DNA of 64,000 bases from Diphasiastrum complanatum (taxonomy: Eukaryota; Streptophyta; Lycopodiopsida; Lycopodiales; Lycopodiaceae): NCBI GenBank assembly GCA_029204225.1, contig CM055093.1:26943566-27007565 (forward strand), in the 5' to 3' direction. The notes under the pieces are model-generated. The model saw only the letters and a program-made list of their open reading frames with translations. It was not told the origin of the DNA and made no database searches. Position 1 is the first letter of the stretch; each line of letters starts with the position of its first letter. The translations under genes and the position numbers were made by a program. Below, in pieces: positions 36,361-47,518 of the stretch.

Positions 36361-37107
36361 TGATGATTCATCAACAATGGATCATACTTGTGACCAAACA
36401 ATAAAAAATTTGGGAGTTCATTACGATTGTCAAATCGATACTGTCAACTGGAATGAAGCTGTTGCAACGATTGACTGTACAGTAGGATATATGTGTCAAC
36501 AAGATAATCAGTCAGATTTGAGTGAGATTTTATTACTAGATCAAACCTTGGATACATCGATCACTTTTCCATTGAATGTGCTGAATGTAGCTTGGATATC
36601 AACGGAGCTTATACCAGATCCAATTGAAGATGAACTCATTCCTGTGAGTCATGCCTTGACTTATGATGACAATGTAGAGCTTACTGATGAGCAGATTCTA
36701 AATCATATGGATCTGACGAGATTAAAGTGCATAATATTCCTGATGAACCAATAATAAAACTACCAAAAGCAGTTATATTAAAGGAAGACAGGATCATAGG
36801 AGGGTCAATGATGAAGAAAAAAGCCAAGAAACATTATAATATGGTCCTGAAGTGGAAAAATTCTCCTCAAAAGATTGATTCAAAGAATGTGCCACCCTTA
36901 CTGGATAAAGGCAAAGGAAAAATCAAGGATGATTCTACAAGTCAGAGTTATAGCAAGACATCATCGTCTAGGAAGTCCTCACCTTCGAAGAAGAGTTTAT
37001 CTTCTCAGAAGTCATCACCTCCACGATCAATTCCTGCTAAGAAGACTAAGCGAGGATCCAAGACAAGTCCTTTTGACAAAGAACAAGCAAATAAAAGCCC
37101 ACAATAA
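36361..37107 (+). pseudogene. Gypsy-1 post-protease ORFs of unknown function
   Basis: A frame to 36754 encodes an acidic segment (LNVAWISTELIPDPIEDEL). Another at 36727-37107 is Ser/Lys/Pro-rich (KTSSSRKSSPSKKSLSSQKS) with a basic end. Neither resembles RT, RNase H or integrase. The polypurine-like ggtgggaga and the 3' LTR start follow within about 50 bases. Gypsy-1 therefore seems to be a non-autonomous gag-protease element or one with a large precise deletion. Confidence 0.6.
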
Positions 37108-37157
37108 CTACATCTTGCAGGTGTCGTGGGACAGCCATCAATTTTGGTGGGAGATAC

Positions 37158-37217
37158 TATTGGAGGGTTTGCGGATCTCAAGGCAACCCTAACCCTAGTT
37201 AATAAGAGAGAGGGATT
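37158..37217 (+). mobile_element. 3' LTR start of gypsy-1, truncated
   Basis: tattggagggtttgcggatc and the following 40 bases match the 5' LTR start at 32042 (one change turns the terminal TG into TA). It is cut at 37217 by the LTR of copia-D. The rest of this LTR was not found on the far side of copia-D. Confidence 0.8.
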
Positions 37218-38009
37218 TGTTGGTGTATGATGTGAAATCTTGGTCTACGATTGATTACGATTGCAACGAACATGACGGAAGCTGAACACGAGAGGCGATT
37301 ACGATGTCAAATGATGCCTCTACCAACAGTAAGAAAAATAATGAACACAATAGTAACTGTGATTTCAGGAACGTGGATTGACTAGGGAAAGGAATCAAAA
37401 GTTGTTATCCTTTTTGGGTTATCAGAGTAGGAGTCTATGACTGTCGTAACAGAAGGATTGTGAAGCATTAAACATATTGGACAACCATGCGATCCTCTGT
37501 CTCTGATAACCATTTTGTGTGCAAGAGAGTGAGAGAGACAATTGCATTCAATCAAGAATGTAAGGATTTAACAGTAGCAAATCTGTATATATAAAAGAGA
37601 ATCAAAACACAATACAATAGCGCTGACAAGCGTGTGCTCCTAATTACATACTCAAAACAATAGCTATAGTTCTAAATCTCTATATATATCTCTCTCTCTA
37701 TGTATAAATCACTAACTCTAAGGAGCTAGTTACTTAAGACCTTTTGGTTGTTTGATCACTCTGTGCATACAGATTGTTCAACTCAAAAGCACCTATCACC
37801 CCTTCTCTTCGTTCAGATACATATTTATAGATGTTAGAGTCTTTTGATTCATTGTAATTACAGTTTACAAGATGATCAACAGCTGTTTAAACACGATCCG
37901 TAGATCCGTTATTTGGAGCGTCGTGAAGGAGGAGAAGTACAAAATAACGTATCATCCGTATGTGTCGTAGTGCAAAGATGTAGGCCGTGATGGCCATAGT
38001 CTGTCCACA
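37218..38009 (-). mobile_element. 3' LTR of copia-D
   Basis: It begins TGTTGGTGTATG and ends CTGTCCACA on the + strand, 792 bp, and matches 41198-41990 almost throughout. The segment with tatatatatctctctctc near 37680 corresponds to a long (TG)n run in the other copy. Next to it (38010) RT coding begins at once with no polypurine tract, so the 3' internal region has been deleted. Confidence 0.85.
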
Positions 38010-38660
38010 ATCGTCAAACTTTGATGAGAGTAGGGACTTAGTTTCTTGCAGCAACTGATTTGAATTGTTGATGATTAGGGAATCATCAACGTATAGTGCT
38101 ATTATAACATAGCTTGGTCCCTTTGGTTCTAGATACACATTTGAATCTGCGGTGCAGGAGGTAAAGTCATGTTGCAACAAGAAACGATTTATTCTATCAT
38201 ACCAGGCCCGTGGAGCTCGCTTCAGACCGTATAATGACTTGTGCAATTTGCATAGTAGACGCTCCTTGCCTTGAGGGATGTAACCTTCTGGTTGATAGAT
38301 GTAGACATCTTCTTGTATGTATCCATGTAGGAATGTTGTCTGGACGTCCATCTGGTAAATATTTAGACCTTCTACAGTAGATATAGCCAATAGAGTACGA
38401 ATAGACTGATGTTTTACTACTAGATTGAAGGTCTCAGTGTAGTCTATCCCATATACTTGTTCAAAACCTTTAACTACTAGTCTAGCTTTCCATTTGGATA
38501 TAGATCCATCTGGCTTAAGCTTCAGCTTAAAGATCCATTTAGAATCAATTGGCTTTACACCTATAGGAGGAATGACAAGACTCTAGGTCTTGTTCTTCAT
38601 TAGAGACTGATACTCAGCATCCATGACAACTTTCCATTTGTCTACATCGGGCATTGACAG
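38010..38660 (-). pseudogene. Copia-D reverse transcriptase, 3'-truncated
   Basis: Decayed RT fingers at about 38660-38391 are followed by the frame 38390-38010: VEGLNIYQMDVQTTFLHGYI, YGLKRAPRAWYDRINRFLLQ and the catalytic YVDD (IIALYVDDSLII). The frame leaves RT after SSKFD at the LTR junction and reads into LTR sequence. RNase H is absent. Confidence 0.85.
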
Positions 38661-38747
38661 TGCTTCTGCTTCGGTGGCAGGTTCATCATGACTAATGAAA
38701 GTTTGAGAGATGAATCGGTCACGCTGTTGTTGTTGTCTCGCAGATCT

Positions 38748-39842
38748 TCAAACTGTAGGTGCTTGATCAGATGATTCTCCTTGGTGAATGACTGGGACCG
38801 TAGTATGTTGCAGTTGAACGATCGTGGGTCTAGGCCCATCGACCGTAAGTGGAGTCGTTGGGACGAACTTTGTTGCTTGAACAGTCGTAGGTCGTAGCCT
38901 ATCGCTGGAAGGTAGAGCTACTATGGCAGTCTCTTGTATTGGTTGCTTCTGTTTGAAATCATAGTATTTGTCTTCAAGGAAGACAACATCACAACTGACC
39001 AAGATCTGGCCTGTAACCACATCGTAAACACAATATGCCTTGTGTGAAGTTGAATAGCCGATGAAGATGCTTTTACAACTTACTGGGTCCAGCTTCTTTC
39101 TCATATTAGATGGCACTTGTGCATAGCAGAGACATCCGAAGACACACATGTGTTTCAAACTTGGTTTGTAACCGTAGTAGGCTTCAAACGGTGTCTTGGA
39201 ATCAACCGCCTTCGTGCTAGAGTAATTTTGTAGATAGCAAGCCGTAGAGATAGCTTCTGCCCAAAAGGTTTGAGGCAAATGTGAATTTGTTGTCATGGAT
39301 CGTGTAGCTTCCAACAATGTGCAGTTCTTATGCTCTGCTACTCCGTTCTATTGTGGAGTGTAGCTCATAGTAAATTGGTGGTGCACACCACATGAAGATA
39401 GATAGTCCTTCATCTCATTTGACAAGAAGTCTCCCCCTGAATCAGATTGTAGGGCCTTGATCCTCTAACCAGTTTGATTTTCAGCGTATTGCTTGAAGTC
39501 TTTAAAGCAACGAAATGCTTCTGGCTTGTTCTTAATGAGCATTACACTGGCAAATCAGGAGTAATCATCAATGAATGTGATAAAATACAGAGCTTGACCT
39601 AATGAAGGTACGCTCATAGGACCACACAAGTCACTGTGTATGGACTTCGCCCTTTGGGCTTGTCCTCTGGAAAACCTTGTTCTAGGTTGTTTCCCTAGTA
39701 GACAATTTTCACAAATAGTTTGATTAGCTGTGGTGACAACAATTATATTCATGTCCTTGACCATTTTATTGGATGCATATACAAGATTGAATGCATGTTT
39801 AAATGACCTAATCTTTGATGCCATAAATTTGCATCTGAACAA
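38748..39842 (-). pseudogene. Copia-D integrase
   Basis: The frame 39842-39555 carries the HHCC end CENCLLGK and the first catalytic region HSDLCGPMSVPSLG, YFITFIDDYS. The core with the second Asp and Glu (39318-39554) is broken by stops. It resumes at 39317 with LPQTFWAEAISTACYLQNYS and the C-terminal YKPSLKHMCVFGCLCYAQVP. The C-terminal linker continues to about 38748. Confidence 0.85.
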
Positions 39843-39967
39843 CTCACAGAAAGTGCAACATCATGACTCAGTATGTACAAATTTTCTTCTCTGTAAGCAG
39901 AGAGGATTTACTTTGAGTTCTCATCTAAAATAGTACATCGGTTGGCAGTGAACAAAGCTCTATAGCC

Positions 39968-40306
39968 CTAATCTGTGATATTGCTAATAGACAAAAGGTT
40001 CTTTGTTAGTTTGGATACATAAAGTACTCCATTAAGCTGCCTAGTGATGCCATCAGAGAACTGTAGTTGAATAGACCCTTGGCCTTCAACTTGGTGTGAA
40101 CTGGAGTCACCAAAGAAAATATACTTTGATTCTATAGCTGTGAGTGTAGAGAAGAGGTCCTTGCATGGCGTCATGTGTTGAGAAGCACCTGAATCGAGAA
40201 ACCAGTGATGGGCATCTCTACTGGATTGATCTTGTACCATCAGCACCTTTTCTTCATCTTGAGATCCTTTGACTGTGTCAGAGTTTCCTTCTTGGTGCTG
40301 CTGCAT
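39968..40306 (-). pseudogene. Copia-D aspartic protease
   Basis: HHWFLDSGASQHMTPCKDLF contains the DSGA active site. It is followed by FGDSSSHQVEGQGSIQLQF and LNGVLYVSKLTKNLLSISNI, the standard copia arrangement. The frame is open for 112 codons. Confidence 0.85.
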
Positions 40307-40495
40307 CTTCTTCTTTGCTTCGTTGTGCTTGAGGATGCGACAGTCCTTAATGTCGTGGTTAGTTCATTTGTAATATCTGCAAAATAGCTTGGTCTTGGAC
40401 GATGAGTGACTATGTTATTGCTATTGTGGTTGTGATGTCGTTGGCTATTCTGCCTTTGTCTTCTTATCCTTGAAGCCTTTCTTCTTCTTGGATTG

Positions 40496-41102
40496 CTACT
40501 TGTTTGAATAGAGTGCCATGGATTTGAAACTCGTAGATGTGGACAAGCTTTTCCTCTTGACTTCTTGCTGCAACAAGCTTGCTGTCAGTTTTTGGAAAGA
40601 CAACACAAGGGTATTGCTCAGGAGCAACACTAAATTATCGTAGGATGATGGAAACTGGAAAGAAGAGACATGGTAGAGTCTTCTTCTGAGATAGGGGAAC
40701 CTATTGCAGCCAGTTGGTTCATCAATTGTTTGAACTCGTTCAGATGGTCGTGAGGTGTTTTCACTCATTCTTCGGTACCTTCTTCCTCGAGAGAAGATGA
40801 GTCGAGACAACTGAGGTCTCGTAGATGCTGGTGAGTGTATCCCATGCTTCTTTGGAAGTAGTGCAATTGGACACATGAGCAATTTGAGTGTCTTTAAGGT
40901 CTAGAGATACAATGGCAAGAGCCTTGCCATCCTCGGCTTCCCAAACTAGGAGCTGTTCAGGTTCTGCCGGTCTGGCTATAGAACTGTTAACGTATCTCCA
41001 TAACTTCTTTTCAATCAAGATCATCCTCATTTTGAACTTCCACATGTGGAAGTCATCTCCGTTGAATTTATTGATCAAGCAGATCTTTGAGATGCCTTCC
41101 AT
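40496..41102 (-). pseudogene. Copia-D gag, frameshifted
   Basis: The start is the ATG complementary to 41100-41102 (MEGISKICLINKFNGDDFHM), 80 bases inside the primer-binding site. WKFKMRMILIEKKLWRYVN and SNCTTSKEAWDTLTSIYET are capsid motifs. After a frameshift near 40800 a second frame (40882-40496) covers the middle. The zinc knuckle region (about 40320-40400) is decayed. Confidence 0.8.
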
Positions 41103-41197
41103 AGTGATCGAAATTATACACAAACAATTTAGAATAGCTTTTGAAAAAAGATCATGGACTCTAGTAATCCACTGAACCAATGCTCTGATACCACTTC

Positions 41198-41649
41198 TGT
41201 TGGTGTATGATGTTTAATGCTTGGTCTACAATTGATTACGATTGCAACGGATGTGACGAAAGCAGAATACGAGAGGCGATTACGATGTCTCTACCAACAG
41301 TAAGAAAAATAATGAACACAGTAGTAACTGCGATTTCAGGAACGTGGATTGACTAGGGAAAGGAATCAAAAGCTTGTTATCCTTTTTGGGTTATCAGAGT
41401 AGGAGTCTGTGACTGCCGTAACAGAAGGATTAAAAAGCATTAGGCATCTTGGACAGCCATGTGATCCTCTGTCTCTGATAACCATGTTTGTGTGCAAGAG
41501 AGTGAGAGAGACAATTGCATTCAATCAAGAACGTAAGGATTGAACAGTAGTGAATTCGTATATATGAAAGAGAATCGAAACACAATACAATAGCGCTGAC
41601 AAGTGCGTGCTCCTAATTACAAACTCAAAACAATAGCTACAGTTCTAAA

Positions 41650-41687
<38 letters not shown>

Positions 41688-41990
41688 AATCACTAACTCT
41701 AAGGAGCTAGTTACTTAAGACCTTTTGGTCATTTGATCACTTTGTGCATACAGATTGTTCAACTCAGCAACACCTATCACCCCTTCTCTTCATTCAGATA
41801 CATATTTATAGCTGTCAGAGTCTTTTGATTTATTGTAATTACAGTTTACAAGATGATTAACAGCTGTTTAAACGCGATTCGTAGATCCGTTATTTGGAGC
41901 GTCGTGAAGGAGGAGAAGTATAGAGTAACGTATCCTCCGTATGCGTCGTAGTGCAAAGATCTAGGCCATGATGGCCTTAGTGTGTCCGCA
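41198..41990 (-). mobile_element. 5' LTR of copia-D
   Basis: It starts TGTTGGTGTATG next to the complement of the primer-binding site and ends TGTCCGCA, 793 bp. It matches the LTR at 37218-38009. A (TG)n microsatellite fills about 41652-41687. Outer flanks of the two LTRs (ggatt on the left, atcat on the right) do not match, so the right limit may be imprecise or the element was rearranged. Confidence 0.85.
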
Positions 41991-42078
41991 ATCATTCGAA
42001 CAGCCACTAGTCATTCAATAAGCTGTTGATCGTTTGTTTTCTTCGTTGATAATCGTAAGTGATAACTTACAGAGCTAA

Positions 42079-42171
42079 ACAATGAGATGGGTCAACCATT
42101 GTTAGTTGACTTCGTAGAGTCACTAACAATGATGAGATGGGTCAACCGTTGTTAGTCAACTCGTAAGTCAC
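42079..42171. repeat. Two tandem copies of about 47 bp
   Basis: The unit aatgagatgggtcaaccatt, gttagttgac..gtcactaa occurs twice (from about 42081 and 42131), with a shortened second end. It lies between copia-D and the gypsy-2 gag and may belong to the gypsy-2 leader. Confidence 0.75.
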
Positions 42172-42394
42172 TAATTGTCAACAATATTGTCACTAAATTT
42201 CCATCCGACACTGTCATTGTGTTTTCATCCGACACTGTCACTGAATTTTAATTTTTGACACTATCAGTCTAGTTGCATCCGACGAGCTTCTGCTCAGATT
42301 TGACAGACCACTTTTATAGAATTTCTATTGAAAATCTAATTCTATTCTAAGGTATTGTCAACCAAATATTTCAAATTAATCAAAACAAAAAGAG
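42172..42394. other. Leader-like sequence with repeated CATCCGACACTGTCA
   Basis: The motif catccgacactgtca occurs at about 42203 and 42228 and a relative at 42277. Similar catccgac words recur at 59290-59400. It is probably non-coding leader of gypsy-2. Confidence 0.5.
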
Positions 42395-43109
42395 TTGAAT
42401 CAGACCAGTTCTCATGACAAATATACCAGAAGAACCAAAATCGATAATCCAAATGATGAGAATAAACTCTATCGTCTTAGATCTCAAGTGAATCAAGACT
42501 CTGGACCATCCAGATGGAGGCCTAATCAATTTCATAACCCTGACAATCAACCTGTTCCACATGCTCATCATATAGAAGATCTAATAAACAAACACCGAGG
42601 CTAGAACTACCAAAGTTCGACGGCATTGTGGACCCTCATAGATTTTTACAAATCTTTGAGAATGCATGTAAAGTATATGGTGAATATACAGATGATGCAA
42701 AAGTCCAACTGTTTTCAATGACCATGGTGGATAAAGCCCGAGAGTGGTTTTTTAACCTCGATCGTGATGATAGACAAGATTGGTTAGAATTGAAAGAATC
42801 TTTTATTAAGCGATTTCAACCTTTTAGACTCATTGAAAGCCCATTCGTATGACTTAGTAATATAAAAATAAAAAAAAGATGAACGCGTATGTGACTATAT
42901 CCAGCACTTCAAGCGTCTCAGAAGTCAAGTCCATGAACAACCAATTGATAAGATGTTGATCATATGCTTTTTAGTTGGCCTTCCAAGACGTATACAGAAA
43001 TAGATTAAGCCTAGCGAAGAGTATCATACTCTTAAATCAGCTATGTCCAATGCCATTTGAGAAGAAGATGAAGGGTCCGATGATGAGGACCATAAAGAGA
43101 AAAGAGCTC
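42395..43109 (+). pseudogene. Gypsy-2 gag fragment
   Basis: LPKFDGIVDPHRFLQIFENA and MVDKAREWFFNLDRDDRQDW (about 42607-42780) match the gag domain also present in gypsy-1 (LPKYNGLTDLVRFLQIYYES). An N-terminal Asn/Arg-rich piece begins at 42395. Stops follow after 42852, where the gag C-terminal half is readable only in fragments. It is cut at about 43110 by copia-E. Confidence 0.8.
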
Positions 43110-43755
43110 ACTTTCTCTCTAAGGTAATAATACCTGATTTCAATATGTTTGCTTCAAAAGTGAAATCTCGGATTGAGAGATAATGCTATTGTGCTTTGAT
43201 TCTTACAATAGATTGTTGTAGAAAGTGTTTGTGCAAGGTTGATGTCTGCAAGCAGTTGCCTTAGCCAGATCGCCTCTTTGGTTGCATTTGTGGCAGCTAT
43301 GTACTCAGATTTCATTGATGATAATGCAATTGAGGTCTGCTTCATGCTCTTCCATGAGATTGGGCCTTGGTTGTATAAAAATACAAATCTAGAAGTTGAT
43401 TTTCTGGTATCAATATCTCCTACCCAATCAACATTTGTGTCGGCTTCAAGGATGTTGGCAGTTCGGCTGCCTCCATAACAAATGCTGAGAACTTTCATTG
43501 CTTGGATGTACTTCATAACCGTTGTTAGTGCTTTCCAGTGAGTTAGGCCTGGATTTGATAGGAACTGGCTAAATGTATTGATTGAATATGCACGGTCTGT
43601 TCGTGAGCAGATCATTGCATACATTACTAAGCCGATGATGGATTGAAACATGTAGCGCTTCATTTCCTCCTTTTCTGCCTTAGTTTGAGACTGTTTGTTT
43701 AATAGTTTTAGTCCAGGGTCGAGTGGAAAGTGACTTGGTTTGCGGTTGGCCATTC
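43110..43755 (-). pseudogene. Copia-E RNase H (left half of a split element)
   Basis: On the - strand it has KPSHFPLDPGLKLLNKQ, SIIGLVMYAMICSRTDRAYS, the RNase H block TNVDWVGDIDTRKSTSRFVF, LSSMKSEYIAATNATKEAIW and YCKNQSTIALS, in which Asp of the last motif is replaced by Lys. It ends in the target catac (43756-43760). The same element resumes at 58653 with the RT part. Compared with copia-F it lacks the last about 150 bases before the polypurine tract. Confidence 0.85.
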
Positions 43756-43760
43756 CATAC

Positions 43761-44796
43761 TGTTGTAAAAACGTGGGATTGACCGGTAGCGGAAGCTCAA
43801 GGCTTTGAGCGTAGGCATGTAGGAACAAAAACACAACAGTTAGTAGCAGAAATATTCAAGTAGAATGATTCATACAAATTGTGCAAATGAACAACGCAAT
43901 AGTGAGACAAAAATTGCACTCTAAGTAATATCAACAATGAGTACAATGGCTTGAAGTAATAACTTCAGCTTGCTGAGTGTGATAACGCTGGCTACAAATA
44001 ACTCTAATTGAAAAAAAGAATTCAATTAGCACTTAAATAGCCTGATTAAGCTAATATATATATTTACAAGTGTCAAGAGAAAAATATCTTATGCCTTAAC
44101 TGCCATTTACTCCAGTTTTGCATTTGTACAAAGTTGGTAACCGCCCTTAGGATATTTGTTTCTCCAACTGTTTTAGGGTTGATGATAAGTTGGCGACATT
44201 GATCTGCCAATGTAGCAAAAATGCGAAAAACCCGAAGGTGCACTTAGATTGAAGGTATGCAAATCTTGAAGGTGCCCTTAGACTGAAGGTATGTAGATCT
44301 TGAAGGCGCCCTTAGACTGAAGGCAGTGAAGAAGACAAAAAAGATAAAAAAGTTGAAGGTGCCTTAGAATGAGGGCAACAAAAAAGTCGAAGGTGCCTTG
44401 GACTAAAGGCAGTGAAGAAGCCGAAGGTGCCTTAGACCAAAGGCATTGAAGAAGCCGAAGGTGCCTTAGGTTAAAGGCAACAATAAAACTGAAAAAGCCA
44501 AAGGTGTCTTAAAAATGGTTTCTAAGGCATTTTGGCCACTTTGTCGCATTTTTCACGAAGGGGCAAAAAAGACGAACGTGCCTTAAAATGGTTTTTAAGG
44601 CATTATGGCCACTTGGCCACTGTGTCGCTTTTTTTGCAAAGGTGCGAAAAAGATGAAGGTGCCTAAAAAAAAATGGTTATGGTCTCAAAAGGAAAAAAAT
44701 GTGAGGGTCCAAAAACACATATGTAGTTGGCCTTTGGTTTTCAGGATGCTCATTACTTGAACGATTTGTTTAAGGCTGAACATAAGAAATCTAACA
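43761..44796 (-). mobile_element. 3' LTR of copia-F (inserted in copia-E)
   Basis: It starts TGTTGTAAAAACG and ends AATCTAACA, 1036 bp, followed by ctcccccttaatg, the complement of a polypurine tract. A catac copy precedes it at 43756-43760 and another lies at 58653-58657, after the second LTR. It holds the GAAGGTGCCTTAGACT tandem array at about 44230-44480. Confidence 0.9.
44235..44480. repeat. Tandem array in the copia-F LTR, unit about 36 bp
   Basis: The unit gaaggtgccttagactaaag followed by gcagtgaagaagcc recurs at least seven times with changes (gcccttagactgaaggta in the first copies). The same array appears in the second LTR at about 58080-58340. Confidence 0.85.
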
Positions 44797-47518
44797 CTCC
44801 CCCTTAATGTGGTTCCTGAAAAACTTTGATCTTCAAATTTAACATATCGTTAAATCTGAGATGTTGCTCTTTTGATAGAGCCTTTGTAAAGTAATCTGCT
44901 GCCATGTAGTTTGTCCTACAGAAAACCAAATGCTACTTCCTTGCTGTGCACTTTCTCTCTAAGGTAATGATACGTGATTTCTATATGTTTGCTTTGAGAG
45001 TGAAATTTCATATTCAGAGATAGAGCTATTGTGCTTTGATTGTCACAATAGATTGTTGTAGGAAGTGATTGTGCAAGGTTGAGGTTTGCAAGTAGTTGCC
45101 TTAGCCAGATCGCCTCTTTGGTTGCATTGGTGGCAGCTATATATTCGGATTCTGCTGATGATAATGCAACTGAGGACTGCTTCCGACTGTTCCATGAGAT
45201 TGGGCCTTGGCTATATAAAAATACAAATCCAAAAGTTGATTTTCTGGTGTCGGCATCTCTTGCCCAATCCACATATGTGTAGGCTTCAAGGATGTTGGCA
45301 GTGTGGCTGTCTCTGTAGCAGATGCTGAGAGTTTTCATTGCTTGGATGTACTTCATGACCTTTGTTAGTGTCTTCCAATGAGTCAAGCCTGGATTTGACA
45401 TGAACTAGCTAAGTGCACTGATCGAATATATAAGGTCTGGCCGCATGCAGATCATTGCATACATCAGTGAGCCGATGATGGATTGAAATAGGTAGCTCTT
45501 CATCTCCTCCTTTTCTGCCTCAGTTTGAGGAGATTGTTCCTTTGATATCTTTAGTCCAGGGTCGAGTGGAAAGTGACTTGGTTTGCAGTTGGCCATTCCA
45601 TACTTTTTCAACACGTTGTTGAGATATCATTGCTGACTGATAAAGATCAGTCTACTGGGTCGATCTCATTGGATTTGGACTTCGAGACAATAGTGGGCTA
45701 GACCCATGTCAGTCATCTTATATTCCTAGGCCAGCATGCATTTTGTATCCTTCATCAGATTCAGATTATTACTGAATAAGATTGTATCATCTACGTAGAG
45801 AGTGATGATGATGAAGTAATCTAATACAGACTTGAAGTAGACATTTGAGTCTGCTGAGTTTGGAATAAAACCATTCTCTATCAGGAATGCATTGATATTC
45901 TGAAACCAGGCTCTAGGTGACTGTTTCAACTCATAGAGCACATTGTGAATTTTGCATACAAGGTGTTGTTGCTTGTTGCTAAGTTCGTGTCCCTCTGGCT
46001 GCATCTTATAGATTTCCTCTTCGATGGTTCCATTGAAGAAAGCGGTCCGGACATCTATCTGGTGGACTTCAAGATCTACTACGGTTGCAAAGGAGAGTAG
46101 TAGGCGGATCGAAGTGTGTCTGACAATTGGGCTGAAGGTTTCTGAATAATCCAGATCAGGAATTTGGGAAGAGCCTTTGGCGACTAGCCTGGCCTTGTAA
46201 CGATTTAGCCTTCCTTCAATGTCGTACTTCGCCTTGAATATTCATTTGCATGAAATTGGGTTTCAGTCCTTTGGCAGCTCAATGAGTGTCCATGTTTGAT
46301 TCTCTATAAGAGAATCGAACTCAGTGTCCATCGCCGCTTTCCACTAGTTAGCATCAAGAGTAGACATTGCCTTAGAAACGGTGGTTGGTTCCTGCACAAA
46401 GTAGCAAGCCAGATCATCCATAAATCTGGATGGAGGCTGTCTGAAACAATTCAATCTTCTGGGTTGAACTTCGGTCCTCTGATGTGGGTTGACTCGTTGA
46501 GGTTCCGACTCATTGTCTGAGTCAGCGTCGATATTCTGCAGTTGAATTTCTAGATCGGAATTGTCTGGTTGTTCGATCCTTGGATCAAATTTATCAGTAG
46601 CTTTTTCTTTGTGGTCGATGAACTAGTTTTCCACGAAAATGACATATCTACTGGTGAATGCGTTCTCAGTATCCAGATTGTAGAGCTTGTATGCCTTGTG
46701 GTCTGGGAAATAGCCGATGAAAACAATTTTTCTGCTCTTATCATCCAAATTTCTTCTTAGATCTTCAGAGATCTGAGTGAAAGCGATGCATCCAAACACA
46801 TATTTGAGTGATGGTTTTGATCTGTCCACACCTCATAAGGTGTCATGTCATTCAGGGCTTTGGTGATTGATCGATTTTGCAAATAGGCAGCTGCAGTAAC
46901 AGCTTCTACCCAGAATTTCTTTGAAAGAGAGGCATGGGCCATCATGCTCTTGGCACTTTCAATGAGTGTCCAATTCTTCCGTTCAGCTACACCATTGGAC
47001 TGCGATGAGTAGCTGGTTGTATATTGTTGATGTATCATGTTGGCCTTGCAGAACTCCTTGAATTATGTGGAGATGTACTCTCCCCCTCCATCTGTGCGTA
47101 GAGCCTTGATCTTCCTCTGGGTCTAGTTTTCTGCAGACACCTTGAACTATTTGAAAAACTTGAATGCTGCAGATTTGTTCTTCATATAGTAGGTAGCAGT
47201 CCTTCAAGAGAAGTCGTCTATGAAGGTTAGGAAATAGAGAGCTCCCCTTGTGGAAGCAGTCTGCATCGGACCACAAATGTCGCTATATACAAGGTCAACA
47301 AGCCCTTGGATGTATGAATTGAGTCTAAACTGAAGGGACTCCTAGCATGTTTGCTGATAATATAGCTTTCGCATGGAGAAGTTGGCTTGTTGACTGAAGG
47401 CAAATCTTGTACTAGACTCTGAGCTGAATTTGTTGAATATTGTTGAAGTTAAGATGGCCAAATTTGGGCAAAATAAACTATCTTCATCTTTCAAATGCAT
47501 GACTATGCCTATCAATTT
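44797..47518 (-). pseudogene. Copia-F pol (GAG-pre-integrase to RNase H)
   Basis: On the - strand from the right: GAG-pre-integrase (PKFGHLNFNNIQQI near 47450), decayed integrase core (47276-46757, with NGVAERKNWTLIESAKSMMA), the variable linker, then RT fingers in fragments (46400-46020), [20 protein letters not shown], the catalytic YVDD, and RNase H (45401-44916) with YVDWARDADTRKSTF, LSSAESEYIAATN and YCDNQSTIALS. Frameshifts are many. It is a close relative of copia-E and copia-K. Confidence 0.85.

Larger units (their letters stand above)
38010..41197 (-). mobile_element. Copia-D internal region
   Basis: On the - strand the order is primer-binding site (complement gctctgatacca at 41182-41193), gag, protease, GAG-pre-integrase, integrase, and RT cut off after SSKFD. 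Frameshifts and stops separate all blocks. RNase H and the end of RT are missing up to the LTR. Confidence 0.9.

Noticed and set aside
41182-41193. tRNA-like sequence gctctgatacca
   Set aside because: It is the complement of a retrotransposon primer-binding site (12 bases), not a tRNA gene. The same applies to the sites near 28590, 55141 and 27540.
43110-45614. Tandem duplication of an RNase H gene
   Set aside because: The two RNase H copies belong to different elements: F inserted into E, as the catac duplication shows.
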